DNA of 32,603 nucleotides, taken from Salinispora pacifica CNR114. Its GTDB lineage: Bacteria; Actinomycetota; Actinomycetes; Mycobacteriales; Micromonosporaceae. Positions 15,300 through 23,008 of the stretch are shown in pieces (the first letter of the stretch is position 1; each line of letters begins with the position of its first letter). A model generated the notes under the pieces. It saw only the letters and a program-made list of their open reading frames with translations. It was not told the origin of the DNA and did no database searches. The stretch is from positions 1 through 32,603 of the forward strand of contig NZ_AZWO01000047.1 in assembly GCF_000514775.1 (NCBI RefSeq). Direction: 5' to 3'. The position numbers were made by a program, and so were the translations under genes.

Positions 15300-15323
15300 C
15301 CCAATCAGCTCGGAGGTTTTGTA

Positions 15324-15608
15324 ATGTGGCGAGCGATGCTTGGGTTGGTGTGGGGAGTCCTGCTGGTGCTGGTGGGGTTAGCGCTAGCAACCGACTGGAG
15401 AGGGGTTGCGACCAGGCATGTAGAGCTTACTATGCGTTTTGTGCGCCCGGTCAGCCCTTTCAAAAGAATTGGTTGGAGTGATGAGCGAATCGTTCGACGT
15501 CGGGATCGGTTCGTTATCCTTGATAGGATTTTAGGATTGATAATCCTATTGTTTGGTAGTGGCGCCTTGGTCATCGGTGGACATTTCATTGTCGCTCGCC
15601 AGCCTTAA
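15324..15608 (+). CDS. two-helix membrane protein, possible immunity protein
   Basis: A 94-aa integral membrane protein: helix 1 is AMLGLVWGVLLVLVGLALAT (residues 4-23), a basic cytoplasmic or periplasmic loop follows, and helix 2 is LDRILGLIILLFGSGALVIG. The start is well supported, with CGGAGG 7 bases before the ATG. The gene lies 24 bases downstream of the orphan C-terminal module in the same low-GC island, the position where polymorphic-toxin systems carry the cognate immunity gene. I recognise no named family. Function as immunity protein is inferred from position and size only. Confidence 0.6.
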   Translation: MWRAMLGLVWGVLLVLVGLALATDWRGVATRHVELTMRFVRPVSPFKRIGWSDERIVRRRDRFVILDRILGLIILLFGSGALVIGGHFIVARQP

Positions 15609-15699
15609 CGATTCGCGCTTGGCGCCGTCTAACTTGATCTTTAACCTGGTCGATGTAGACGGGGATTCGCGGTCTTCGTGTTCTTGGTGTCCGGTGTGT

Positions 15700-15985
15700 T
15701 GCGACAAGTACTGGAACCCGCCCTGGGGCCGCGGTCGGAGTGAAAGATCGCTTCTGGGTCGACCAGGCCACGTCGGTAGGCGAGGGTGACGGCGTCGGCG
15801 ACGAGTTGCGCGCGCATGTGTGTGACCAGGGCGTGGCCGACGACTTCACGGGTGTGCAGGTCGATGGTGGTGGCCAGGTAGAGCCAACCCTCGTCGGTGG
15901 GCAGGTGGGTGATGTCCCCGACGAGGCGTTGGCCGGGGGCCTCGGCGGTGAAGTCCCGACCGATCAGGTCCGGCGCCGGCGCGGC
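15700..15985 (-). pseudogene. IS3-family transposase (orfB) fragment
   Basis: Read leftward from ~15985: IGRDFTAEAPGQRLVGDITH, LPTDEGWLYLATTIDLHTRE, VVGHALVTHMRAQLVADAVT and EAIFHSDRG. This is the central part of the rve core of IS3-group transposases, including the first Asp (GDITH) and the second Asp (HSDRG). After HSDRG the frame is lost and the normal 'SQYTS' continuation is absent. The N-terminal third and the last third with the catalytic Glu are missing. It abuts the 3' end of the XRE regulator, the last codons of which overlap its right edge. Confidence 0.75.
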
Positions 15986-16590
15986 CGCAGCGCCTCGTTG
16001 ATCGTGGCGGCGGGTGTCAGCTGCCCGAAACCCCGTGCGATCCCGATCGCATCATCGCGTAGCTGCTCAATCGTCAGGTCCGACACGGCCCTAGCCCCTG
16101 CGTCCATCGCGTGCTTGCTGGTCTTCCGTGCGGCGATCATGATCGCCTGCCGCACTCCAACGTACGCTTCACCCGGATCCTGCACCAATACTGAGTCACC
16201 AGTGGAAGCGCCTGTGGTCGGCAGCAGCGGCCTGTCGGGATCGGGAAGCCGGCTGGGGGAGCTGGCCTCGGTGATCGTCTGGTGATCGAGGACTGTGCCC
16301 CAGCGGGCGTGGAGTGCCGCGTCGGCCTTTTCCTCCCGATGCCTGATCTCGAACGATCGGTACTCGTCGTAGCCGGCGATCAGCTCGCCGCCGGCGTGGA
16401 GAAGTGACTCGCACTGCACCCAGAAGACCCGGTCGACCACCTGCTCGCCGCGTTCGACCCCGGCTACCGTGCTTCGAGTGCTGTTCACCAGCCGCGCCAC
16501 GTCATCCTGAATCAGGCCACGCGTCTTGCGCCACGCGGCGAGCCGCCGTCCAAGCGCCCGCTTCACGTCCTTGAGTTGCTGCGGGTCCAA
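15964..16590 (-). CDS. XRE-family helix-turn-helix regulator, 3' end possibly replaced
   Basis: A 208-aa protein with an N-terminal helix-turn-helix: RLAAWRKTRGLIQDDVARLV followed by NSTRSTVAGVERGEQ (residues ~16-50). The rest (WVQCESLLHAGGELIAGYDE) matches the long tail of actinobacterial XRE regulators often found near mobile elements. The last residues (ALRPRRRRT) lie at the junction with the IS3 remnant, so the natural end may be lost. The start is TTG 16590, with GGAGG about 8-9 bases upstream; no ATG or GTG in frame fits better. An 18-base inverted repeat 66 bases upstream could be its operator. Confidence 0.78.
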   Translation of the reverse strand: MDPQQLKDVKRALGRRLAAWRKTRGLIQDDVARLVNSTRSTVAGVERGEQVVDRVFWVQCESLLHAGGELIAGYDEYRSFEIRHREEKADAALHARWGTVLDHQTITEASSPSRLPDPDRPLLPTTGASTGDSVLVQDPGEAYVGVRQAIMIAARKTSKHAMDAGARAVSDLTIEQLRDDAIGIARGFGQLTPAATINEALRPRRRRT

Positions 16591-16655
16591 GAGGGAGGAC
16601 CTCCATCACGATCGGAGGAAGACGGTCACCGCTCTCTATTTCTCTAACGGTACGT

Positions 16656-16673
16656 TGACATTAACGGATGTCA
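16656..16673. promoter_or_regulatory. candidate operator upstream of the XRE gene
   Basis: TGACAT and ATGTCA form a perfect inverted repeat with a 6-base spacer, centred ~75 bases before the TTG start in the AT-richer part of the upstream region. Symmetric sites of this size are typical for dimeric XRE repressors. A role in autoregulation is inferred. Confidence 0.3.
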
Positions 16674-16807
16674 GCGACAGGGACATGCCGGCGCCCGCGA
16701 GCCGGAGAGATTGACAGAGACGTACCGCCAGCGCCGCGACACCCGACCAGGGAGCCCGGCCGGCCTCGCCGTCTCGTTTCTGGGCTCGTAGGCCGAGAGG
16801 GGGAGCC

Positions 16808-16900
16808 ATGATCAAAACCCACTGGGACAGGATGGGCTACTGCCGGGATGGAGCGGGACGGAGGGGATGCGCGTCGCACGAGCACCCAGCCGTCCACTAG
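16808..16900 (+). CDS. possible 30-aa peptide
   Basis: The ATG follows GAGAGGGGGAG at a short distance of ~2-3 bases and opens MIKTHWDRMGYCRDGAG, ending in VH. The purine-rich site is the only argument for translation. No family is recognised, and chance is a serious alternative. Confidence 0.2.
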   Translation: MIKTHWDRMGYCRDGAGRRGCASHEHPAVH

Positions 16901-16914
16901 GGATGACAAAGCAG

Positions 16915-16950
16915 AGGCGCTTGACCCCTGTTCTTGCAGGTCAAGCGCCT
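16915..16950 (-). terminator. strong hairpin next to the tRNA fragment
   Basis: AGGCGCTTGACC pairs with GGTCAAGCGCCT, continued by CTG/CAG with one bulged C and a TTCTTG loop. It lies 10 bases beyond the 3' end of the tRNA-Arg fragment on the minus strand, where a tRNA terminator is expected, so it has probably travelled with the tRNA end. Confidence 0.55.
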
Positions 16951-16960
16951 TACGATCTTG

Positions 16961-17004
16961 CGCGCCCGAAGGGATTCGAACCCCTAACCTTCTGATCCGT
17001 AGTC
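16961..17004 (-). other. tRNA-Arg(ACG) 3'-half, likely attachment site
   Basis: On the minus strand the 44 bases run from the anticodon loop (ACTACGGATCAGAAGG), through the T arm (GGTTCGAAT), to the acceptor end (CGGGCGCG). This matches the 3' half of actinobacterial tRNA-Arg with anticodon ACG. The 5' half is absent: identity stops at the anticodon loop and the D arm is replaced by unrelated sequence. Identity from the anticodon loop to the 3' end is exactly the core duplicated when tyrosine-recombinase elements integrate into a tRNA gene. I read it as an attL/attR-type site rather than a functional tRNA. The matching full gene is not in the window. Confidence 0.7.
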
Positions 17005-17099
17005 CGAAGTGGAATTCAATGCCCTCCAATTCTAACTCTATCAGGAAATCTATCCGGCCGCGTCCAGCCCAGTCCCTTCGCGTCCCGCCGGATCCCCGC

Positions 17100-17481
17100 A
17101 GGTCCGCGCCCCACAGCCCCCATATAACCGCGCTGCTCGATTTTCCGGACGCCCTCGCTGCGACCCTCAAAGCGGCTGCATCCCTGTACGTCCGGGTCAG
17201 TACCCCGACGTCCGAGCACCCACGGAGCACCCTCGAGATCATCGGCTAGGCCGAATCGTGGGGCTGTAACGGTTTGTCGGCTCCAAGTTGTCGTGAGGAA
17301 GCCGGATATGCCCGTGGAACGCGCCGCGCCCACCGAGGAGCGGATTCGACGTGTCTACGGCGAATTGCTATCTATGCTTCAGGGGGCCACCTGCACTTTT
17401 GGGAGGTCCCTGCACTGGGACGATGGAGGATGCCCCGGTTGGGCGATCGGAGGAATCTCGCGCGGACTCGCTGTGCGGGGG
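17100..17481 (+). repeat. ~380-bp direct repeat, copy A
   Basis: Nearly the same sequence recurs at 26045-26429 in the same orientation, with close to 90% identity by eye and a few 1-base indels. It begins AGGTCCGCGCCCCACAGC and ends in CGCGGACTCGCTGT plus a G run. Copy A lies 96 bases from the tRNA-Arg fragment and runs into the 3' end of the GFA pseudogene. Its right half contains a short frame with a ribosome site. Indels in the left half argue against coding there. Confidence 0.85.
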
Positions 17482-17487
17482 CGCTAG
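17308..17487 (+). CDS. short protein encoded in repeat copy A
   Basis: A 59-aa frame starting at ATG, 6 bases after AGGAAG. It reads MPVERAAPTEERIRRVYGEL then LSMLQGATCTFGRSLHWDDG. Copy B has the same frame with GTG, a better AGGAGG and a few conservative changes (VPADRAAPTEKRTRRVYGEL), ending early at a TGA after GGCPG. The shared start signal and mild substitutions suggest this was the 5' end of a real gene. I do not recognise the family, and it may be truncated in both copies. Confidence 0.3.
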   Translation: MPVERAAPTEERIRRVYGELLSMLQGATCTFGRSLHWDDGGCPGWAIGGISRGLAVRGR

Positions 17488-17899
17488 CCGACGCTGGTGG
17501 GCTGGGTGTTGGGGATCTGCGGCAGCCAGGGGACGGCGTGGTTGCGGAAGCTATGGTTGACCGGAACGAGTCTGGGGTCGTCCTGGTTGTCTAGGGCGGC
17601 GGTGTTGATGTCGATGAGTGTGTCGCCGTGGTCGATTGCTGCAACTGAGCTGCCGCAGATGGCGCAGAATCCTCGCTTGGTCTCGTCGGGGAAGGTGTCG
17701 AACCAGGTCGGTTTGCCTTCCCAGCGCAGCCCTTTTAGGGGGAAGCTGACCCATGACTGGATCCGCCCCCTGCCCGCTTCTGGCAGTGGGGACAGCTGCA
17801 GACGTGGGGGTAGTCGGGTTCGCCGACTACGGTGAAGCGGATCTGGCCGCAGAGGCAGCCGCCAGTGAAGTTATCTCCAGTGACAACAGATTCAGACAT
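17484..17899 (-). pseudogene. GFA/CENP-V-family enzyme, frameshifted
   Basis: From ATG 17899 the protein reads MSESVVTGDNFTGGCLCGQI, EPDYPHVCSCPHCQKRAGG. The frame then slips in a G run near 17770 and continues as IQSWVSFPLKGLRWEGKPTW, TKRGFCAICGSSVAAIDHGD, ending at TAG 17484-17486. The Cys motifs CLC, CSCPHC and CAIC are those that bind zinc in glutathione-dependent formaldehyde-activating (Gfa)-like proteins. The total is 416 bases, not divisible by three, which proves one indel. Apart from this the gene is complete at about 138 codons, so the lesion is recent or a sequencing error. Its end coincides with the end of repeat copy A. Confidence 0.75.
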
Positions 17900-18108
17900 T
17901 CGCGAGTATTCTTCACGCAGTGGGCTATTGGGTCTGCAAGCTTGTCATGCCGTCTCCGATCGGACCCCCTACATCAGGATCCCATTCCACCGGAGCCTCG
18001 CCTCGACATCCGCGGTGTGGTGGGGCTGCGGTTGCTGGCGTGGAAAGGACAGAATGCGGAGATGGCCTATCGCGAGGACCGGGCACCTGATCACCTGTTG
18101 ATCAAAAC
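17900..18108. other. upstream region of the GFA gene, no gene seen
   Basis: The 209 bases between the GFA start and the left end of the ISL3 element contain no recognisable gene on either strand. Confidence 0.4.
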
Positions 18109-18133
18109 GGCTCTTCGAAGTTGAGCGGGGTTG
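18109..18133 (+). repeat. left terminal inverted repeat of the ISL3 element
   Basis: 25 bases beginning GGCTCTTCGAAGTTG; they match the right end at 24 of 25 positions (G versus A at position 15). Confidence 0.85.
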
Positions 18134-18227
18134 GCGGGTGACGGCGACCCGGATATGGAGGGCTCGCAGCTCATCGGTGATCATCTGAGTGTCGAGTTCG
18201 GATGGTCACAAGCGAAGAGCTGCGAGC

Positions 18228-19545
18228 ATGGTCAACGATACGACCCGGCTGCTGGGGCTGGACGGCCTGGTGGTCGAGCGGGTCGAGCTGGACGCCACCG
18301 GTGTCCCGGTGGTGGACCTATCCACCGGTTGTGAGCAGGCACGATGCTGCCCGAAGTGCGGGCAGCCGGCGGGCCAGGTGAAGCAGCGGACGACGACCCG
18401 GCCGCGGGACCTGCCGGTCGCCGGGCGGCCGGTACGGCTGCGCTGGCGTAAACGTCGCTGGTACTGCCCGACCCCGGCCTGTCCGCCTCAGTCGTTCACC
18501 GAGCAGGTCGCCCAGGTGCCGGCCCGCGCCCGGCTGACCCTGCGGTTACGGCAGGCGGCCGGGGCTGCGGTCGCCGACGCCGGCCGCACGATCGTGCAGT
18601 CGGCCCGCGATCACGGCGTCTCCTGGCCGGTCGTCGCGGACGCGTTCACCACCCACGCCACTGCGGTATTGCCGGACGAGCCGGAGCCGGTCGCGGTGCT
18701 CGGCATCGACGAGGTCCGGCGAGGAAAGCCGCACTGGATCTGGGACGCCCAAGCCGGCTCCTGGACGGTCACGGCGGACCGCTGGCACGTCGGGTTCTGC
18801 GATCTGTCCGGCGGACAGGGGCTGCTCGCGCAGGTCGAAGGCCGCACCACCGCCGCTGTCACCGGCTGGCTCGCCGCCCGCCCACCGGCCTGGCGGGAGC
18901 AGATCCAAGCGGTGGCGATCGACATGTGCACCGTGGTCAAGGCCGCGATCCGACAGGTGCTGCCGCACGCGCTGCTGGTCGTCGACCACTTCCACATCGT
19001 GCGACTGGCCAACCGGGCCGTCACCGAGGTCCGCCGCCGGGTCACCCTCACCCAGCGCGGACGCCGGGGCCGCTGCACCGACCCGGAATGGCGGATGCGC
19101 AACCGGCTGACCCGCTCCGCTGCCCGAATGCCCGGCAAGCACGTCGACCGCCTCGTCGACACCCTCGAAACCCTGCCCACCACGATCGGGGCACCGATCC
19201 TCACCGCGTGGAACGCGAAAGAGGACCTACTCGACCTGCTCGCGACCGCCCGCACCCACCCCGACCGGGAACACGTCCACCGACTACTGCACCGCTTCTA
19301 CAACCGTTGCGCCGCCACCGACCTGCCCGAACTGCACCGGCTCGCCACCACGATCGAGACCTGGTGGCCGCAGATCCACGCGTTCCTGACCACCGGCATC
19401 ACCAAACGCCGGCTCAGAAGGAACCAACCGCGTCATCAAGACCGTCGCCCGCGACGCCTACGGCTTCCGCAACCCCGAAAACCAGCGCCTACGCACCCGC
19501 ACCGCGACCACCCGACGCCACCGCGGACACCTCAACCCCGCTTAA
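18228..19545 (+). pseudogene. ISL3-family transposase with one frameshift
   Basis: Starts MVNDTTRLLGLDGLVVERVE. A zinc-finger segment follows (CCPKCGQPAG ... YCPTPACP), then a helix-turn-helix region (SWPVVADAFTTHA) and the DDE catalytic domain: VLGIDEVRRGKPHW (first Asp), VAIDMCTVVKAAI (second Asp), VVDHFHIVRLAN. After AFLTTGIT the frame breaks at an AAA run near 19405. One base over, NAGSEGTNRVIKTVARDAYG and FRNPENQRLR resume and end at TAA 19543-19545, giving a complete C-terminus with the catalytic Glu in NAGSEGTNR. A single extra A explains everything. Without correction the frame runs on through the right inverted repeat into the next gene fragment. Confidence 0.9.
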
Positions 19546-19557
19546 CTTCGAAGAGCC
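19533..19557 (-). repeat. right terminal inverted repeat of the ISL3 element
   Basis: Read on the minus strand it begins GGCTCTTCGAAGTTA and continues AGCGGGGTTG like the left end. The transposase stop codon (19543-19545) lies inside it. Confidence 0.85.
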
Positions 19558-19895
19558 CCGATGTCGGAGATGGGCTACTCGACTGCAATGTCGGTGAGAT
19601 CTGCTACTCCCGAGACCTTAACAACACCGACTACCAGAAGCACTTCTGGGAGGCAGGCTGGCACACCAGCTATACATTCACCAATGTGCACACCGGGGCC
19701 GGCGGCCAGGGTTCGGTCCGTGATGGTGCGGACCAACTCCGCAACCGTGACACGAAGTGCACAGTAAGGGTTGTAGACGACCACGGCATCTTGCCCGATC
19801 AATGGTTCGACGTCCTCAATGACGGGCGGTGGTGGGTGCTAGGCGGTGGCACCCGAAACGAAAACGACCGTCATGAGCGAATTAAGTGCGGATAG
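19558..19895 (+). pseudogene. 3' part of a secreted I36/crystallin-like protein, cut by the IS
   Basis: About 110 residues: LLDCNVGEICYSRDLNNTDY, HFWEAGWHTSYTFTNVHTGA, ADQLRNRDTKCTVRVVDDHG, GRWWVLGGGTRNENDRHERI, then KCG. The pattern (CxxGEICYS..., tyrosine- and asparagine-rich beta strands, N-D turn segments and spaced Cys) resembles small exported actinobacterial proteins of the peptidase-inhibitor I36 or beta/gamma-crystallin type. The signal peptide and start were removed by the ISL3 element. The base composition is less GC-rich than the neighbours. Family assignment is tentative. It is in frame with the frameshifted transposase, creating a hybrid reading frame. Confidence 0.45.
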
Positions 19896-19902
19896 TTAAA
19901 GC

Positions 19903-19938
19903 TTCTGGGTGCAGGAAGCATGCTTCCTGCACCCAGAA
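19903..19938. terminator. perfect 36-bp palindrome, bidirectional terminator
   Basis: TTCTGGGTGCAGGAAGCA is followed directly by its exact reverse complement. It lies 7 bases after the secreted-protein fragment (rightward) and 41 bases after the FtsX permease stop (leftward), the right place to stop transcription from both sides. Confidence 0.8.
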
Positions 19939-19979
19939 CCAATCTCAGGCATAAAATAGCGACAGCTCCCCAGTCGACG

Positions 19980-22286
19980 TCAATCGACGACTAGCAACCG
20001 GGTGTCGATTGCCTCGCGTAGCGCCGGCAGCATCAGTAGCACGGCGCCGAGGACCGCCACTGCACAGCCGGACGCTATCGCTGCCAGCTGAAGCCATGGC
20101 ACGGTTAACTCAGATCCATCACTGGCGGTAGAGAACGCTTCTATCATCGGGATAGCGCACACCATTCCGGCCAGTGCACCTGGCAGCAGGTTCGCTGCCG
20201 TCTGTCCCAGCAATATCAGCCGTAGGCTTCGAACGGTGACTCCCTGAGCGCGCAACGCCGCAATCCCGCGGCGCTCCTCGAGGAGCCGGTCTAGCAAGGC
20301 CACTGTTAGGGACAGCGTCGAGACGACGAAGGCGAGCACAAGTCCGGCCAGTGCCAGCTGCCGGTAGGTGCGGCTCACTGACTGCGCATCTCGTATCAAC
20401 GTCTCGACGTCGCGGACCCTCCGCTGGCTTCCCTCTTGTAGTCCTTCGATGGCCGTTCTCACCCGCTCGACGACGATGGGGTCGCTACTCGACACGGTGA
20501 CCAGAAGCTGTTGTGCAGAGGCGTCCTGGAGCGCCTGCTGCGGAATATGGGAGACCGGAACAATCCCTGCACCGATCGCAAGGTCATCCAGTCCATCGAG
20601 CGCATTATGAATAAGCTTCCCGGGACGCACGGGCCCAAGCTCGACGTACTCTATACCGTCGGGGCTCTCGGATTTGAACTGGTACGCCGCCAGCGATTCC
20701 CCAGTGCCCAACCGGTTCCCCTCTCTATCTCCCGGAGCCAGGTACGTGCTTCCCGGGCCACACGCTGGCAGTGGACTACGCAGCACCGACGAGAGTTCGG
20801 TGCAGTCACCGGCCGTCGCGTTGAAACTTGAATAGCCCTCACCCGAACCGCCCAGCTCGACATCGACCAGATGCGCCACACCGGTCACGCCAGGCAGGTT
20901 CAGCTCGCCCGGTCTCGGTGCCCGCTCGACTGACGCCAAAAAGGTGTGTGGCGCGAGGCGTTGCTGCAGCTGAGTCAGCGAAGCGGGGTTGCCCCCGTCG
21001 GCGAGCGGCAGCACAGCGAGGAACCAGCCAGAGGCACACACCAGAAGGGCGACGACGCCAACCACCCGCGCGGATGTGGCTGCTGACGCCTGAGCGCGCC
21101 GAGCGGCGAGGAAGACGGCCGGACCACGGCCCAGCCGCAACATCAGACTGGCGACCCCAAGACAGAGCGTCGGCGCGCTGACCAGCAGCCCAATCATGAT
21201 CAGCGCGGCAGCCAGGAAGAATGGCACGACGGCCGCGTCGCCAGTCCGTTCGGTGGCGACCAACCAGCAGGCCGTCAGCAAACCCACTGCCAGCGGCACC
21301 AACTGCCATCGTCCCGACCGGACAACGGCCGAACGCCGGACAACACCAATCGGGTTGACGACCACGCGCCGAAGTGCGATCACCGCAGTCGCCGTAGCGA
21401 ACACCGGAAGGCCCACGACGATCGCCGCCGCGGCCGGTATCGGCGGCAGGACGTCGGTAAGGAAGGCGCCCGCACCCGGTAACCGGGCCGCGACCGCGGC
21501 GGCGAGCGCCAGGAAAGCCACGCCTCCTCCGAGCGAGCCGACAACGGCGGCCATCCCGATCTCGACCGCGGTGATCACCCGGACCTCTACGGCGGACATC
21601 CCAGACAACCGGAGCGCGGCGAGCCGACGGTCCCGTTCCGGCGACCCCCATCGGACCGCGTTGACGACCAGCGCCAGCAACGGCAGCAACAACGCCGCGA
21701 GGCCGACCGGCACGGCCAGCCGTAACCCGCCCGGAAGCGGCGGCCGGTCCTCGGGCTTGGCCCCCCAGCCAGAGGCTGGAAAATAGTCAACGGGGAAGGC
21801 ATCCGTGGCTACCCCGATCCACACCGTCCACTCACGAGGGCCTATCAGTCCGGCGTCACCCACGGTGCCGATGATCGACTGTGGGTATCGCTCGCGCAAC
21901 GGCTCATCCGTCCGTAGAGCGGCCTCTACTTCTGGGGATACGACGATCTCCCCGGGGCGCGGAAGCCGCTCCAGCCCCGGGGGAGGCGGGGCATCTGATC
22001 GGATCGGCGCCACCTCGTTGACGCTCAATTCGCGGTCGAGGTAAACATCGGTCCAGCTGCGGGTCAGTAACGTGCCGTCCGATCGCACCGCACCGCGCTT
22101 CAGCGTCGGCGAGCGATCCGCCTCGCGATCGCGCTGGGCCTCGCTGAGAGGTAACGCCGCTGAGCCGATCAGTAAGAAGACCGAAGCCACTGCCATCACG
22201 ATGGCAGTCAATATGAATCGCTTACGCGACCTCGGGCCACCTACGGCTAGCTGTGCGGTCAGCCCGACGATGCCTGCCAGCTTCAC
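19980..22286 (-). CDS. FtsX/MacB-like ABC transporter permease
   Basis: A 768-aa membrane protein: an N-terminal helix (~24-46), an extracytoplasmic domain (~50-185), then a block of helices beginning ~189 (LAVPVGLAALLLPLLALVVN). A second extracytoplasmic domain and a C-terminal FtsX block follow (LALAGLVLAFVVSTLSLTVA, ERRGIAALRAQGVTVRSLRL, then more helices). Two FtsX domains in one chain are typical of actinobacterial exporters of this class; they do not pump across the bilayer in the usual way but use ATP to drive extracytoplasmic changes or extrude lipophilic or peptide substrates. The start overlaps the ATPase stop by 4 bases (ATGA). Substrate unknown; a role in antibiotic-peptide or lipid stress is plausible given the PadR regulator. 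Confidence 0.92.
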   Translation of the reverse strand: MKLAGIVGLTAQLAVGGPRSRKRFILTAIVMAVASVFLLIGSAALPLSEAQRDREADRSPTLKRGAVRSDGTLLTRSWTDVYLDRELSVNEVAPIRSDAPPPPGLERLPRPGEIVVSPEVEAALRTDEPLRERYPQSIIGTVGDAGLIGPREWTVWIGVATDAFPVDYFPASGWGAKPEDRPPLPGGLRLAVPVGLAALLLPLLALVVNAVRWGSPERDRRLAALRLSGMSAVEVRVITAVEIGMAAVVGSLGGGVAFLALAAAVAARLPGAGAFLTDVLPPIPAAAAIVVGLPVFATATAVIALRRVVVNPIGVVRRSAVVRSGRWQLVPLAVGLLTACWLVATERTGDAAVVPFFLAAALIMIGLLVSAPTLCLGVASLMLRLGRGPAVFLAARRAQASAATSARVVGVVALLVCASGWFLAVLPLADGGNPASLTQLQQRLAPHTFLASVERAPRPGELNLPGVTGVAHLVDVELGGSGEGYSSFNATAGDCTELSSVLRSPLPACGPGSTYLAPGDREGNRLGTGESLAAYQFKSESPDGIEYVELGPVRPGKLIHNALDGLDDLAIGAGIVPVSHIPQQALQDASAQQLLVTVSSSDPIVVERVRTAIEGLQEGSQRRVRDVETLIRDAQSVSRTYRQLALAGLVLAFVVSTLSLTVALLDRLLEERRGIAALRAQGVTVRSLRLILLGQTAANLLPGALAGMVCAIPMIEAFSTASDGSELTVPWLQLAAIASGCAVAVLGAVLLMLPALREAIDTRLLVVD

Positions 22287-23008
22287 CGCGGTGCTCCCGT
22301 CGCGGACGGAACCACCCGGCCGTCCCGCAACACCACTTCACGTTCGGCGTACGCGGCGACTTTGTCGTCATGCGTCACGACAACCAGAGCGCATCGACGG
22401 ATGCTGACCTGCTGAATTAGTAGATCGAGTACCAGCTCACCGTTTGCCGTGTCCAGCGCACCGGTTGGCTCGTCGGCGAAAATGATATCTGGACCCGGGG
22501 CCAACGCCCTGGCTACGGCGACTCGCTGCTGTTGACCACCCGACATCTCACCGGGCCGGCGGCGAGCGAGCTCCTCGACGCCCAGATCGCGCAGCCAGGA
22601 TCGCGCGGACTCCTCCGCCGGACGGCGACCGACACCGTTGAGGCGCATGTTGAGCGAGACATTTTCCATAGCTGTCAACTCTGGCACCAGTTGTCCGAAT
22701 TGAAAAACAAAGCCGAACCGCTGACGACGCAGTGAGCTGCGCTCGCTATCAGACATCACATTCACGTCCCGGCCGCTGCACAACACCCGCCCTTCGCTGG
22801 GCGCCACCAGCCCGGACAAGCAGTGCAGCAACGTCGACTTGCCGGATCCGCTGGAGCCGATGATAGCGATACTGTCGCCTCGCTCCACGGTTAGGTCAAC
22901 GCCATCCAAAGCGCGGGTCAACCCATACGTGACTCGCAGCCCCTCAGCTCGCACCAGCGGCGTGCCGCCCTTATCGTGGCCCGGCGAAAACTCCACGTTC
23001 TGACTCAT
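22283..23008 (-). CDS. LolD/MacB-type ABC transporter ATP-binding protein
   Basis: A 241-aa ATPase with Walker A GSSGSGKS (51-58), a Q-loop at VFQFGQLVPELTAMENV, signature MSGGQQQRVAVARAL (155-169), Walker B IIFADEPTGALD (175-186) and the switch His in VVTHD. The 'NVSLNMRLNG' and 'DEPTGALD' forms are those of the MacB/LolD subfamily that partners FtsX-like permeases. It overlaps both neighbours by 4 bases, so lipoprotein, ATPase and permease are translated in step and surely form one system. Confidence 0.97.
   Translation of the reverse strand: MSQNVEFSPGHDKGGTPLVRAEGLRVTYGLTRALDGVDLTVERGDSIAIIGSSGSGKSTLLHCLSGLVAPSEGRVLCSGRDVNVMSDSERSSLRRQRFGFVFQFGQLVPELTAMENVSLNMRLNGVGRRPAEESARSWLRDLGVEELARRRPGEMSGGQQQRVAVARALAPGPDIIFADEPTGALDTANGELVLDLLIQQVSIRRCALVVVTHDDKVAAYAEREVVLRDGRVVPSATGAPR

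Larger units (their letters stand above)
18109..19557 (+). mobile_element. ISL3-family insertion sequence
   Basis: A 1,449-bp element bounded by imperfect inverted repeats starting GGCTCTTCGAAGTT and carrying one transposase gene. ISL3 elements usually make 8-bp target duplications. Here the 8 bases left (ATCAAAAC) and right (CCGATGTC) of the repeats do not match, so one flank has been rearranged since insertion, or the element arrived by recombination. On the right it cuts a secreted-protein gene. No matching gene half is found on the left. Confidence 0.85.

Noticed and set aside
16961..17004. Functional tRNA-Arg gene
   Set aside because: The 5' half, including D arm and 5' acceptor strand, is missing and replaced by unrelated sequence.
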